DNA of 64,000 bases from ATM1 sp003577165 (GTDB lineage Bacteria; Armatimonadota; Fimbriimonadia; Fimbriimonadales; ATM1). Positions 7,660-16,211 of this stretch are shown here, one piece after another. Each line of letters starts with the position of its first letter. Position 1 is the first letter of the stretch. The stretch spans positions 124,001 through 188,000 of the forward strand of contig SZPM01000004.1 in assembly GCA_030263715.1 (NCBI GenBank), in the 5' to 3' direction. The position numbers and the translations under genes are program-made. The notes beneath the pieces are model-generated. The model made no database searches and had not been told where the DNA came from. It saw nothing but the letters and a program-made list of their open reading frames with translations.

Positions 7660-9000
7660 CTATTTCGCCCCCGCTGTGAACTCAAAGACCCTCTCGCGCG
7701 TAAACAACTCACTGATCGTTTCACGCTCCACGACGATTTCTGCCCGGCCTGCAGACAACATCACCATCGCGGGCCGCGGAAATCGGTTGTAGTTGCTGGC
7801 CATGGAATAGTTGTATGCGCCCGTCGAGAGAACGGCGATCAAGTCGCCCTCTTGTGTCGCCTCCGGCAGAAGCGCGCTCGCGATCAGCGTGTCGGTTTCG
7901 CAGTGCCTTCCTGCGATTCGAAACTCTGCCGAGTGCGGCTCGGCCCCGCGAGTTGCGTTGACTGCAGTGTAGACCGCGTCGTACAGTTGCGGGCGGGGAT
8001 TGTCCGAGAGGCCTCCATCCACACTTAGGTACCGACGCGTTCTGCCCATCTCGTCGATCGGCACCGACTTGATCGGTCCAGCCCGGTAGAGGGTCACCCC
8101 GGCCTCAGCGACAAGGCTTCTCCCCGGTTCGAAAGCGATTTTCGGAGTCGGCTTTCCTGCACGCAAGAATGGCGCAAGCGCGGCCGCCGCAATTTGGCTG
8201 CAGTACGTCTCGATCCCTACCGGTTGGTCGCCTTGGGTGTAGCGAGACGCCAGCCCGCCGCCGGCGTTCAGGGTCCTCGGAAGGCCGACGAGGTCCTCGC
8301 ACTCGAGTGCAAAGGCGGCTAACCGTTCCGCGCCGGCGATCTGCGCCTCGGCGTCGAAGAGTTGGGATCCGACATGACAATGGTAGCCAACGAACTCCAA
8401 GCAGGATGCGGAACCGACTCTCTCAACAGCCGCGCGAGCCGCGCCGTTGGAGATGTTGAAGCCGAACTTCGTGTCCTCCTGCCCCGTCGAGATCGCGACG
8501 TGAGTCTCCGGATCGACGCCGGGCGCGAGGCGGATCATCACCCGCGCGGTCGCCTTTTGCTCGGAGCAGACTTCGATGAGAGCCTCGATCTCGGAGATCG
8601 AGTCCAAAACGATCGAGTCGAGGCTCAGGGTGACAGCCGCAACGAGTTCCTCTCTCGTTTTGTAGTTGCCGTGAAGGTGGATGCGCTCGGGCGGGAAGCC
8701 GGCACGCCGGGCCGCCTCCAATTCCCCAAGGCTTGCGACGTCCACAGCGAGCCCCTCCGATCTCGCTAAGGCGAGAACCGCCAGCGCGCTGTTAGCCTTG
8801 GCAGCGAATGCGACCTCACTTTCCGGGGCAGCCTGGGCGGCAGCCGACATCCAGCGCCGCATTGTCTCTCGTGCCACATCGGCGTCGAAGACGTAGAGAG
8901 GAGTCCCGAATCGCGAGGCCAACTCCACGGCAGATTGCCCGCACAGGCGGAGCCTGCCGTCGTCACCGATCTCCTGATTGCCCAGCAGCAACGGGCGCAT
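7660..9000 (-). CDS. lysA: Diaminopimelate decarboxylase
   Basis: A 446-residue PLP enzyme that makes L-lysine from meso-diaminopimelate, the last step of lysine synthesis. The PLP lysine is in VAFAAKANS. The barrel has LNAGGGLASRYT and the FEPGRSLVAEAG motif, and the C-terminal domain ends with the NYNRFPRPAMVML motif. I choose ATG 9000 because it gives the usual length and follows a CATACT hexamer by 8 bases. An in-frame extension to 9135 would add 45 low-complexity Ser/Arg residues and overlap the next gene. Confidence 0.92.
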   Translation of the reverse strand: MRPLLLGNQEIGDDGRLRLCGQSAVELASRFGTPLYVFDADVARETMRRWMSAAAQAAPESEVAFAAKANSALAVLALARSEGLAVDVASLGELEAARRAGFPPERIHLHGNYKTREELVAAVTLSLDSIVLDSISEIEALIEVCSEQKATARVMIRLAPGVDPETHVAISTGQEDTKFGFNISNGAARAAVERVGSASCLEFVGYHCHVGSQLFDAEAQIAGAERLAAFALECEDLVGLPRTLNAGGGLASRYTQGDQPVGIETYCSQIAAAALAPFLRAGKPTPKIAFEPGRSLVAEAGVTLYRAGPIKSVPIDEMGRTRRYLSVDGGLSDNPRPQLYDAVYTAVNATRGAEPHSAEFRIAGRHCETDTLIASALLPEATQEGDLIAVLSTGAYNYSMASNYNRFPRPAMVMLSAGRAEIVVERETISELFTRERVFEFTAGAK

Positions 9001-9008
9001 GGGCGCGA

Positions 9009-9014
9009 AGTATG
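9009..9014 (-). promoter_or_regulatory. Predicted -10 element, leaderless lysA
   Basis: CATACT on the minus strand lies 8 bases before the lysA ATG. No Shine-Dalgarno fits in that gap. Confidence 0.45.
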
Positions 9015-9067
9015 ACCGCAACAGGGAGAGGCTCGCAGGAGCGCGAGGAAGGGAAAAGGGTAGGACT

Positions 9068-9274
9068 CTACGCGGCCTGCTGGCCGAACTCGACGAGCGT
9101 GACGACCTTGTCGAGTTGAATCTCGCCGAAGTCACCGATCAGGTTGCATCCATACATCGGCACGAACTCGACTTCCCAGAGGGAGCCCTCGGCGACACAC
9201 TTGTGCCCGAGCCTGTCGAGGTATTCGATCACCACTCGCTTTCCAACGAACGCTTTGATTTCCGGAAGTGTCAT
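9068..9274 (-). CDS. Small conserved-looking protein of unknown function
   Basis: I place the start at ATG 9274, giving 68 residues, because GAGGG lies 5 bases upstream. The longer reading from 9340 lacks such support. The protein begins MTLPEIKAFVGKRVVIEYLD and has alternating hydrophobic strands with VEFVPMYGCNLIGDFGEIQLDKVV, suggesting a small SH3-like beta barrel. There is no signal peptide or membrane segment. A minus-strand AATAAT lies about 75 bases upstream of the start. The family was not recognised. Confidence 0.6.
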   Translation of the reverse strand: MTLPEIKAFVGKRVVIEYLDRLGHKCVAEGSLWEVEFVPMYGCNLIGDFGEIQLDKVVTLVEFGQQAA

Positions 9275-9362
9275 GGAGACCCTCGGCCGGCCACATTGGC
9301 TAACCGGTTGATGAACTAATTCCATGTCTCCTCGCTCCACCCGACCCGTATTATTGGCGGGT

Positions 9363-9402
9363 AAGCCGCGGGCCTCCAGGGGCGCTGGCCCGAGAACGGC
9401 TT
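9363..9402 (-). terminator. Hairpin at the 3' end of the TrkA operon
   Basis: AAGCCG plus CGGGCC (9363-9374) pair with GGCCCG and CGGCTT (9387-9402), with a 12-base loop and a 4-base bulge. The stem overlaps the TAA of the TrkA-type gene that ends at 9401, so it probably ends the minus-strand operon. The T-run after it is poor. Confidence 0.45.
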
Positions 9403-10051
9403 AGAGGAGGGACCGGAACTCGGCCTCGGCTTCCACTGGGACGAGCGCGACGATGAGATCGCCGGCCTGAAACTCGGTGTCACCGTCCACCGTGGTCCCT
9501 TCGTCGCCCCTCATAAGCCAGACGATGTTCGTCTTTTTCGGCAGATTCAGGTCGCGGACACGCCTGCCGATGCATGCAGACCGAGAGGTCAGGCTCGCCT
9601 CGACGACCTCCATGTTCCCCAGTTTGACTGCCGCAAGAGGAATCACCTTGCCCAGCAGAATCTCCTGCTCGATCAGGGAGTACAGGACGTCCGTCGCGCT
9701 CACCGTGGCGGTAACGCCCAACTTCTGAAAAAGCCACGTGTGGGTTGGGTCGTTGACGCGAGCCACTGTTCGCGAGACCCCGAACTCGTTCTTGGCCATC
9801 TGGCAGACGATGAGGTTGTCTTCGTCCTCTCCCGTCACAGCAGCGACGACATCCGCCCTTTGGAATCCGGCCTCCGACTGCGTGGAAGCCTCGCAGCCGT
9901 CGCCCCACATGACCGCGTCACCAAACTGGTCGTGCAGCGACTTGTATTGCGACCGATCTCGCTCGATGAGCAGCACCTCTTTCCCCTCTTTGAGGAGCCG
10001 TCGCGTGAGGTACGTCCCGACCTTGCCGCCACCGACGATAACTACGTACAT
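9401..10051 (-). CDS. TrkA/KtrA-type K+ channel regulator (RCK N and C domains)
   Basis: A 216-residue cytosolic protein. The Rossmann RCK_N domain (1-135) starts YVVIVGGGKVGTYLTRRLL, with IERD at the end of strand 2 as the NAD-ribose site. The TrkA_C domain (140-216) starts AVKLGNMEVVEASL. Such proteins gate TrkH/KtrB potassium channels in response to nucleotides. The channel subunit is not in the window. The gene directly follows a second RCK_N protein with no intervening base, so the two may form a split version of the two-unit TrkA of enterobacteria. Confidence 0.85.
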   Translation of the reverse strand: MYVVIVGGGKVGTYLTRRLLKEGKEVLLIERDRSQYKSLHDQFGDAVMWGDGCEASTQSEAGFQRADVVAAVTGEDEDNLIVCQMAKNEFGVSRTVARVNDPTHTWLFQKLGVTATVSATDVLYSLIEQEILLGKVIPLAAVKLGNMEVVEASLTSRSACIGRRVRDLNLPKKTNIVWLMRGDEGTTVDGDTEFQAGDLIVALVPVEAEAEFRSLL

Positions 10052-10498
10052 TTAGTCGCCGTTCTCCAACTTGTTGTATTCAGCGACAGGGAGGAATTCC
10101 TGCTCTAGGAGCCAGTCCCGCATCATGCCTGCGGTTAGAAGGTTCGGTGTGATGCAGAACATGCCGAGTTTCGTAAAAGTGTGCGACCTCTGAGGATCGT
10201 TCACCTTCACACACACTTTTGGGACCTTGTATCGAATCTGCGCCAACTGCGCCGCCATGAGGTTCGTGTTGTCTCCCCGCGTGCAGGCGACGAACGCATC
10301 AGCGTTCTCCACGCCTGCTTGTTCCAAGACCGCTTCATCGAGTCCGTCTCCGACGATGGTCGCGCAGTTGTGGTCGTGTCCGAGGCGCTGAAGATTCGAA
10401 GGGTCTCGCTCGACGACCGTGACGTCGTGCCCTCGACGGGCCATGCCGCGGGCGAGGGCGGCGCCTGTACGTCCGCAGCCGAAAACGAGAATGCGCAT
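10052..10498 (-). CDS. TrkA-type protein with only the NAD-binding RCK_N domain
   Basis: A 148-residue protein with the Rossmann motif ILVFGCGRTGAALARGMA and VVERD, then DGLDEAVLEQAGVENADAFVA, all typical of TrkA_N. It stops about 10 residues after that domain and has no TrkA_C domain, unlike its downstream neighbour. Its stop abuts the start of that neighbour. It lies 22 bp behind glnD. A role as partner subunit in a hetero-octameric gating ring is inferred from this pairing. A truncated paralog is the alternative. Confidence 0.8.
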   Translation of the reverse strand: MRILVFGCGRTGAALARGMARRGHDVTVVERDPSNLQRLGHDHNCATIVGDGLDEAVLEQAGVENADAFVACTRGDNTNLMAAQLAQIRYKVPKVCVKVNDPQRSHTFTKLGMFCITPNLLTAGMMRDWLLEQEFLPVAEYNKLENGD

Positions 10499-10520
10499 GT
10501 CTTGCGGGACGGAACTATAC

Positions 10521-12923
10521 CTACCGACCCGTGCCCCGGGACGGGGCTGACTTGCGCTGGCCTGAGAACGCCGCCCGAACCTCTGCCGGAGTCAGCCTCT
10601 CTCCGTATCTTCCTTCGATGTAGAACCGCGCGGTAGCCCTTCCGGCCCACTGGCCGATCTTCGCGACATGTACGTTCCACCCGAGAGCCGCTAGCATCTT
10701 GGAAACTCGATACGGCATGCCGCGACCCAGGGGCGTTTCGATCTCAAGCACGCCCAAGTCGCCCTGTGAGAATCGGTGGCTCAGAACGGCCTGCCGCCGA
10801 CTGGGGTCCTTGCCGTGTCGGCGGAGCAATGCGCTTAGGCGGGCCTCCGACGAGAGGCAGGCACGGAACTCTGCGGTGAGCGTCCGGCACAGCCCAGTTG
10901 GGAGGCACTGCCCGTGGAAGGAAACCGTCGCGACGTCGAGGGCGACGGGGCGCGACTCCTTCGTAGACGCGGCGCGTACTCCATGCAGCGTGATGTCGTG
11001 GGAATAGATGACACCAAGAATCCGACTGAGGAGGCCCGGCCGGGGCAAGTCTCGTCTGCAGATCGTGATTTCCGTCGTCCTCTGCTCTGCGTTGTGCGCA
11101 AAGGCGATGGTTAGTTCGCCCTTGCGGGCCCGCCGCACGTAGTCCGCGTGCAAAGGAAACATCGTCAGCGGCGTGCTGAGCAAGTAGTGCGTCGGCATCG
11201 AGTCGAGAAGAGCCGACACCGCGACATCCTCTTGATCCGAGGCCTTCAATCTTCTGAGAGCCTGGCTTCGGTACAGCGCCGGATCTTCCGCGGCGCTGGG
11301 AGAGCCCATCGAGTGACGCGTTCTTTCCCAGAGTTCGCGCAGCGCGCCCGCCAACAGTGGTGTCCAAGTCTCCGGTGAAACCGCCTGAGTGTCGGCGCAG
11401 GTCAAAAGGTAGAGCATGGATAGTCGTTCTGGCCGTTGACACAACTTGACCGTTTCGCGCGTTGTGTCGGGCTGCGCGAGGTCGTGCGTTCGCGCGATCG
11501 CTGCGAGAGTCAGATGTTCACGAACTAGCCAAACGACGGAGTCGGCTTCCTCGCCGACCACGCCCAAACGATCGCAAACCTTGCGCGCCAACGCGGCGCC
11601 GGCAGAGGCATGCGATTCGGCGGAATCCGACTTCCCTAAATCGTGAAGCAGCGCGCCCAGGAAGAGCGGACGTGGATTCGAGACGTCGGCCGCAGGCGCG
11701 TCGTATGCAGGGTCGGTGAGGAGCGACTCGAGTTTCTCGATGACGCGAAGCGTGTGCTCGCCCACAGTGTAACGATGTACGTTGTCATCCGACACAAGCC
11801 TTCTGCACTCCGCATACTCGGGAAGAACTCGATCCAGTAGCCGCGTGGCATCGAGCGCGCGAAGCCGACTTCCGCCACTCACCAGATGCTCGACGATGCG
11901 GGGGGCATCTCCCACCCGATTGCCCACGACCACTGGCTCGACGCGCAAACCCAACGCGGCGGCGCGAGAAACCCCAACAACCGCATCGGAGATCGTTGCG
12001 GAACGTTCCACGACACATCTTCCTTTGCTCGCGCGAACGCCGGGGGCGAGTTCGAAGTTCGATCGGAGCGCTGCTTCGACCGTCGAATTCCAGACCACTT
12101 CATTCGCTTCAAGTGCGCCGATCAGGAGGTCGAAGAGTTCGTCGCTTGAGAAGTTGAGGAGTCTTGCAACCTCCGCGTGCCGCGTCCGAATGAACACATC
12201 TTGCTTCCTGCCCACGACGGCATGAGCCAGATTGCGCACGCAAAGCAGGAACTCCGCACTGTTCCGATCCTGTCGCGGCTTCGCGAGTCCAAGAGGTCTC
12301 GCAATCCAACAAGCAGTGTGATAGTCGCGCAGCCCCCCCGCTCCATCGCGCAGGTTGGGCTCCGTGACACGAGGCGTCTCATTCCACCTCCTGCGCGCCT
12401 CCTCACGCTCTTTGATCTTAGACTCGAGGAACTCGGCCGTCGGGAAACTCTTTTGGAAAGCATCCGTGAAGGCTCGGAAGGAACCTGCGTCACCGCAAAT
12501 CAATCGCGCGTCTTCGAGGCCAGAGCGAGTGACAGGATCGAGCGTAGGGCAGTCCGCCGCCAACCGATACGCATAACCAACCGGCCAATCCAACGCCCCG
12601 AAAACATCCACGAGCAACTTGAACATCGCCCGCACGGCTTGCTCCGTCGCTTCATCACGCTCGTCCAACGGGATGAACGTGATGTCGATGTCGCTGTACG
12701 GCGCCAACTCCCTCCGCCCGTATCCACCTGTGGCGACCACGGCCACGGCCGGCTTGCGCGCGAGTTGCTGTGTGGCCTCTTCATAAATCGTCCGCACGAC
12801 CCGATCTGCGAACCGAGTATGGAGTTGGCACCACTTTCGTCCCGATGGAGATGCAGTCAACTGCTGGAGCAAGCGCGCCCTCATCTCCCGCGCGCGCTCA
12901 AGAAGCGCTTGACGGTTGTTCAT
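10521..12923 (-). CDS. glnD: [Protein-PII] uridylyltransferase / UMP-removing enzyme GlnD
   Basis: An 800-residue nitrogen sensor that uridylylates and deuridylylates PII. The nucleotidyltransferase motif GGYGRRELAPYSDIDITF is near residue 65. A GlnD PII-UTase region follows. The HD domain has GALLHDLGKSDSAESHASAG near 440. Two ACT-like regions occupy about 620-800 (RPGLLSRILGVIYSHDITL and GMPYRVSKMLAALGWNVHVAKI) and would sense glutamine. Start at ATG 12923: it overlaps the upstream stop as ATGA. An in-frame start at 12968 would overlap that gene by 49 bp. No glnB or glnA is in the window. It is a little shorter than the E. coli enzyme. Confidence 0.9.
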   Translation of the reverse strand: MNNRQALLERAREMRARLLQQLTASPSGRKWCQLHTRFADRVVRTIYEEATQQLARKPAVAVVATGGYGRRELAPYSDIDITFIPLDERDEATEQAVRAMFKLLVDVFGALDWPVGYAYRLAADCPTLDPVTRSGLEDARLICGDAGSFRAFTDAFQKSFPTAEFLESKIKEREEARRRWNETPRVTEPNLRDGAGGLRDYHTACWIARPLGLAKPRQDRNSAEFLLCVRNLAHAVVGRKQDVFIRTRHAEVARLLNFSSDELFDLLIGALEANEVVWNSTVEAALRSNFELAPGVRASKGRCVVERSATISDAVVGVSRAAALGLRVEPVVVGNRVGDAPRIVEHLVSGGSRLRALDATRLLDRVLPEYAECRRLVSDDNVHRYTVGEHTLRVIEKLESLLTDPAYDAPAADVSNPRPLFLGALLHDLGKSDSAESHASAGAALARKVCDRLGVVGEEADSVVWLVREHLTLAAIARTHDLAQPDTTRETVKLCQRPERLSMLYLLTCADTQAVSPETWTPLLAGALRELWERTRHSMGSPSAAEDPALYRSQALRRLKASDQEDVAVSALLDSMPTHYLLSTPLTMFPLHADYVRRARKGELTIAFAHNAEQRTTEITICRRDLPRPGLLSRILGVIYSHDITLHGVRAASTKESRPVALDVATVSFHGQCLPTGLCRTLTAEFRACLSSEARLSALLRRHGKDPSRRQAVLSHRFSQGDLGVLEIETPLGRGMPYRVSKMLAALGWNVHVAKIGQWAGRATARFYIEGRYGERLTPAEVRAAFSGQRKSAPSRGTGR

Positions 12924-14500
12924 CGAGGCTGCTCCATGCGGAATGCACGCGGCTCGTTCAGTATCCAACTCTCGATGACCGGTTGGGTGCGGTCGTCCAC
13001 GTACACGCAGAGAGGAGTGAGGATCGCGGTCAGAAGAATCCCGATCATCCCGAATGTGAGCCCGACGCGCGAGTAGGACTCACCAACGACTCGCAGGAGC
13101 GGACGCGACTTGATTCGCGCCCACGGAACGGAACAGGGAATGAGCATCGACGCGACGACGAACGACAGAGAACTCCATATTTCTGGCCTCGCCACAAGCC
13201 CGGACACGTAGACCGACCTCTCTGATGCGACATGGGCCGAGGGTGTGATGCTGAACGCCCATAGGAGCGCCAAGCCGTACGCTGTGGCTCCGATGATCCC
13301 AAGCGTCAGGGAGTTGAACGAGTTCAATGGCGTGGGCGCGACCTTTGCCGCATGAACCGGGACGAGGAGAAAGGCCGTGAGCGCTAATGCCCACACGAAA
13401 ACCAAAATCGCATCTGAGACCAGCAATGCGCCGATGGCAATGAGCCCTCCGACGCCCACGATCACTCTCCGGTCCGGGTGGGGGGTATTTCCAAGCAGGG
13501 CAGTCAGTGCCGAGCCGATGAGTCCCCCGGTCAGAAACAGGATCGATGCGACGAACAGCACGCTGGGCAGCGAGTTGGATCCGAGTGCCGTGACGGTCGT
13601 CGTTTGGATCTTGGATTGAATGGTCGTTTCCTCTTCGAGGAGCGCGGACCAAGCCACCGCCCGCGCGATCTCGCGCCCGGCTCTGTCCCCTGCTTCGTCT
13701 CCGAGGGTACGGCGAACCTCGACGACGAACTGTCCTCGAACTCTCTCGATCGCCTTGGTGCCCGACTCACCCGAAGCAGGGAACTGCGGCGCCGCGGCGG
13801 CGAGACAAAGTTGATTGGCGAGTCTGCCGATGCGCAAGGAGCGCGACCCGTCGCGCAAGAGGCCGAAGTTGATCAGCGACGCGTATCTGAGCCGGATTTC
13901 ATCGGCTGTTGGCGGACTGTAACTTCGGATGAGGCGCTGTACGCGGAGAATGAGTTGTGCTGACGCAGCCGTCTTGAGTTGCATTGCCAGAAGGCCTTGA
14001 TAACTCAGCCGTGTGCCCGTGTGTGCTGCGACCTGGTCCCACAGTTTTATCATTCGTGTCCGCGATCCATCACTCCAGTGGTCTTTCCGCGCTGCACGAA
14101 GCCACGCTACGGCAGCCTCCTGGTAGTTCATCATTCGAACGTAAATGCTCGCACGGAGTTGCGGCCAGAGCGCATTGGTTGGGTCCTTCTTCTCGGCTTC
14201 CGTAAGGAACGCGTTTGAGATCTCGAAATCTTCCTCGGTGAGCGGAAGCGCTCGCCTCTCAGCAAGCCGCATGGACATTCTGCTGCCGAACTCGAGAGTC
14301 TCAGCGTGGCTCATTTTTGCGAACTGGCGCGGGATGGGGATCGGGCCCTTGTCCTCCATAAGTGGGTGCTGCATTGAGAGTTCGGTGACAACGTCGCGGT
14401 CGAGCGAATGCAGAAGGAGAGACCGTGAGCGAGTGTGCCAGAACATCGCGAGCAGCGCGCCTACTACGAGGCCGATCGCCACGCGAAGACGTGGAGACAT
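12920..14500 (-). CDS. Large membrane protein with TPR-like periplasmic or cytosolic region
   Basis: A 526-residue protein not assigned to a family. It has an N-terminal membrane segment (VAIGLVVGALLAMFW), a hydrophilic helical region of about 250 residues with a TPR-like stretch (WPQLRASIYVRMMNYQEAAVAWLRAARKD), and then five or six hydrophobic helices between about 300 and 510. It lies between the anti-sigma gene (6 bp gap) and glnD (ATGA overlap), so it is translationally coupled to both. It might be part of the sensing chain of the ECF sigma factor, but this rests only on position. Confidence 0.7.
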   Translation of the reverse strand: MSPRLRVAIGLVVGALLAMFWHTRSRSLLLHSLDRDVVTELSMQHPLMEDKGPIPIPRQFAKMSHAETLEFGSRMSMRLAERRALPLTEEDFEISNAFLTEAEKKDPTNALWPQLRASIYVRMMNYQEAAVAWLRAARKDHWSDGSRTRMIKLWDQVAAHTGTRLSYQGLLAMQLKTAASAQLILRVQRLIRSYSPPTADEIRLRYASLINFGLLRDGSRSLRIGRLANQLCLAAAAPQFPASGESGTKAIERVRGQFVVEVRRTLGDEAGDRAGREIARAVAWSALLEEETTIQSKIQTTTVTALGSNSLPSVLFVASILFLTGGLIGSALTALLGNTPHPDRRVIVGVGGLIAIGALLVSDAILVFVWALALTAFLLVPVHAAKVAPTPLNSFNSLTLGIIGATAYGLALLWAFSITPSAHVASERSVYVSGLVARPEIWSSLSFVVASMLIPCSVPWARIKSRPLLRVVGESYSRVGLTFGMIGILLTAILTPLCVYVDDRTQPVIESWILNEPRAFRMEQPR

Positions 14501-14506
14501 GAAGCC

Positions 14507-14953
14507 TTAGCTGTCGGAAACGCCGGGGGTCGGACCCGCGATGGATCCGCTGTCGAAAAGTCGGTTGCCTCCGGATTTCGAAGGTGTCGCTTCTGTGCGC
14601 TGAAGAGTGGGCGTCGTCGCTGCGGGCTCGACGGTGAGGATCTGAAGGACAGCCGCCACGACGATCGCTGCAGCCACGCCGCCGATGAGCGCCGGCCGCC
14701 AGACCGAGAGCTGCCTTCTCAACTGCGCCTGCGTCATTCGCTCCGTTACTTTCTGGGCGAAGTCGTCTTCAGGTGTGTTGGGGAGGGCGCCCGGGGTTAG
14801 GGCCGCGCGGCTCGTGTTGAGTTCGCGTTCGTAATGCGCGCACTTCGAGCAGCCGCTCCTGTGGCCGGTTACAAAAGCAGAATCCGCCGGGTCCCAGTCA
14901 ATTTCAGGATCCGAAAGCACAAGTCGGCGGAATCTTTTGCACGGATTGGGCAA
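14507..14953 (-). CDS. Zinc-finger anti-sigma factor (ZAS-like), membrane anchored
   Basis: A 148-residue protein with an N-terminal H-x3-C-x2-C motif (GHRSGCSKCAHYE, about residues 29-41), the zf-HC2 signature of anti-sigma factors. One membrane helix follows (PALIGGVAAAIVVAAVLQIL, near 85-105), then a short Thr/Pro/Ser tail. It starts 15 bp after the ECF sigma gene, the standard arrangement in which the anti-sigma protein holds the sigma factor at the membrane. The small extracytoplasmic tail (about 40 residues) offers little room for a sensor. Confidence 0.75.
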   Translation of the reverse strand: MPNPCKRFRRLVLSDPEIDWDPADSAFVTGHRSGCSKCAHYERELNTSRAALTPGALPNTPEDDFAQKVTERMTQAQLRRQLSVWRPALIGGVAAAIVVAAVLQILTVEPAATTPTLQRTEATPSKSGGNRLFDSGSIAGPTPGVSDS

Positions 14954-14968
14954 CCTGGCGACTCCTCG

Positions 14969-15532
14969 TTACATCCGGAAATCCGTGGCCGCGACCCACA
15001 GCGCGCGGAACTTCTCTCGAGCCGTGTGAAGGCGCGAGCGGACGGTGCCGACCGGCACGCCCATAATGTTGGCGACCTCTTCGTAACTCAACTGCTCCAT
15101 CTCTCTGAGCACTAAAGTGGCCCGAAGATCCGGCGGCAGCCGGTTCAGCAACTTCTCGACCAGCAGCCTGTTTTCAACCACTCCACTCGCGGAGTCGTCC
15201 GCTGGCTCAAGGGTTGACGGCTCGGCCCGCTTCACTCGAAGGCGATCCACGCAGAGCCGAACACAAATTCGATAGATGAAGGAACCGAACGCTCGGTCGT
15301 CCCGCAGGCGGTGCAGTTCGCGGTGAGCCTTCAGGAAGGACTCTTGGGCGACATCCTCCGCCTCCACAGGATCGCGGAGTATGTTGCTCGCCGTCCGGAC
15401 AAGCCTCATTCGATGGCGGGAGATGAGCGCGCGGAAGGCCGCGTCCTCGCCCTCGCGAGTCTTGTAGACAAGCGCCGCCTCTTCTTGCTTTGGGTCGTAA
15501 GCGACCCCGGTCTGAATTGCCTGGCGAATCAT
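14969..15532 (-). CDS. ECF-type RNA polymerase sigma factor
   Basis: A 187-residue sigma-70 family protein. Region 2 contains LRDPVEAEDVAQESFLKAHREL and AFGSFIYRICVRLCVDRLR. Region 4 contains LPPDLRATLVLREMEQLSYEEVANIMGVPVGTVRSRLHTAREK, the helix-turn-helix that reads the -35 box. I choose ATG 15532 because AGGTG lies 6 bases upstream, while an ATG at 15565 overlaps a TAGAAT that is a likely -10 box. It heads a six-gene minus-strand operon ending with the TrkA-type genes, an unusual placing for glnD. Confidence 0.88.
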   Translation of the reverse strand: MIRQAIQTGVAYDPKQEEAALVYKTREGEDAAFRALISRHRMRLVRTASNILRDPVEAEDVAQESFLKAHRELHRLRDDRAFGSFIYRICVRLCVDRLRVKRAEPSTLEPADDSASGVVENRLLVEKLLNRLPPDLRATLVLREMEQLSYEEVANIMGVPVGTVRSRLHTAREKFRALWVAATDFRM

Positions 15533-15661
15533 AATGTCACCTGCTGCCTCAGGGGCTATCCCCATTCTACAAGGTTAGTCGGGTCGAAAGTCCTAAAAAG
15601 TTCCGGAAGGTTGTCAGGTTTTCCCCCGAGACGCCTGCCGGTGAGACTGAGAGTCGCCTGG

Positions 15662-15667
15662 TATATT
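15662..15667 (+). promoter_or_regulatory. Predicted -10 element, leaderless apt
   Basis: TATATT is followed by 9 bases and the apt ATG. No purine-rich ribosome-binding site is present in the gap. Confidence 0.5.
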
Positions 15668-15676
15668 GCCTGGCCG

Positions 15677-16198
15677 ATGGGCCACCTCAAGGCAAAGGAC
15701 GTCATCCGTGACATCCCCGACTTCCCCAAGCCGGGGATTATTTTCAAGGACATCACCCCCGTCCTTCAGGACCCGGAGGCGTTCTCCGAGGCCGTCCAAC
15801 TCCTCACGCAACGGGTGGCCGACTGGAAACCGACCTGCGTCGCAGGAATCGAGTCGAGGGGGTTCATCTTCGGCGCGCCCATCGCCCTCCAACTCGGACT
15901 CCCCTTCGCCGTCGTGAGGAAACTCGGGAAGCTGCCGGCCGAGACGATCCGCGAAGAGTACGCCCTCGAATACGGAACGAATACGGTTGAGATGCACTCC
16001 GATGCCGTCCAGGCGGGCGACCGGGTTGTCGTGGTGGACGACCTGCTGGCGACTGGGGGCACCGCTCTCGCCTCTGCCCGGCTGATCGAGAGGCTGCGCG
16101 CGGAAGTTGCGGGCTTCGCTTTCCTCGTCGAACTGACCTTCCTTCCAGGACGCCACGCGCTCCGAGGCTATCCGGTGGCGAGCCTGATCGAATACTAA
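15677..16198 (+). CDS. apt: Adenine phosphoribosyltransferase
   Basis: A 173-residue purine salvage enzyme that makes AMP from adenine and PRPP. The PRPP loop VVVVDDLLATGGT is near residue 120, GIESRGFIFGAPIA near 58, and the N-terminal IRDIPDFPKPGIIFKDITP is diagnostic for Apt. The start at ATG 15677 gives the usual family length. The open frame continues upstream to 15311 across the divergent sigma gene, but that part has no homology to Apt. A TATATT hexamer 9 bases upstream points to a leaderless mRNA. Confidence 0.95.
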   Translation: MGHLKAKDVIRDIPDFPKPGIIFKDITPVLQDPEAFSEAVQLLTQRVADWKPTCVAGIESRGFIFGAPIALQLGLPFAVVRKLGKLPAETIREEYALEYGTNTVEMHSDAVQAGDRVVVVDDLLATGGTALASARLIERLRAEVAGFAFLVELTFLPGRHALRGYPVASLIEY

Positions 16199-16211
16199 GG
16201 GGCCGCTCGGG

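Noticed and set aside
9001..9135. N-terminal extension of lysA
   Set aside because: It adds a Ser/Arg-rich stretch, overlaps the small upstream gene and crosses the likely promoter.
12177..13076. Long open frame on the plus strand opposite glnD
   Set aside because: It lies fully antisense to glnD and its neighbour, has a shadow-like composition rich in Arg and Pro, and no recognisable domain. Similar mirror frames oppose most GC-rich genes here.
15311..15676. N-terminal extension of apt
   Set aside because: It runs across the divergent sigma gene and adds 122 residues with no Apt similarity. ATG 15677 gives the family length and has a -10 hexamer.
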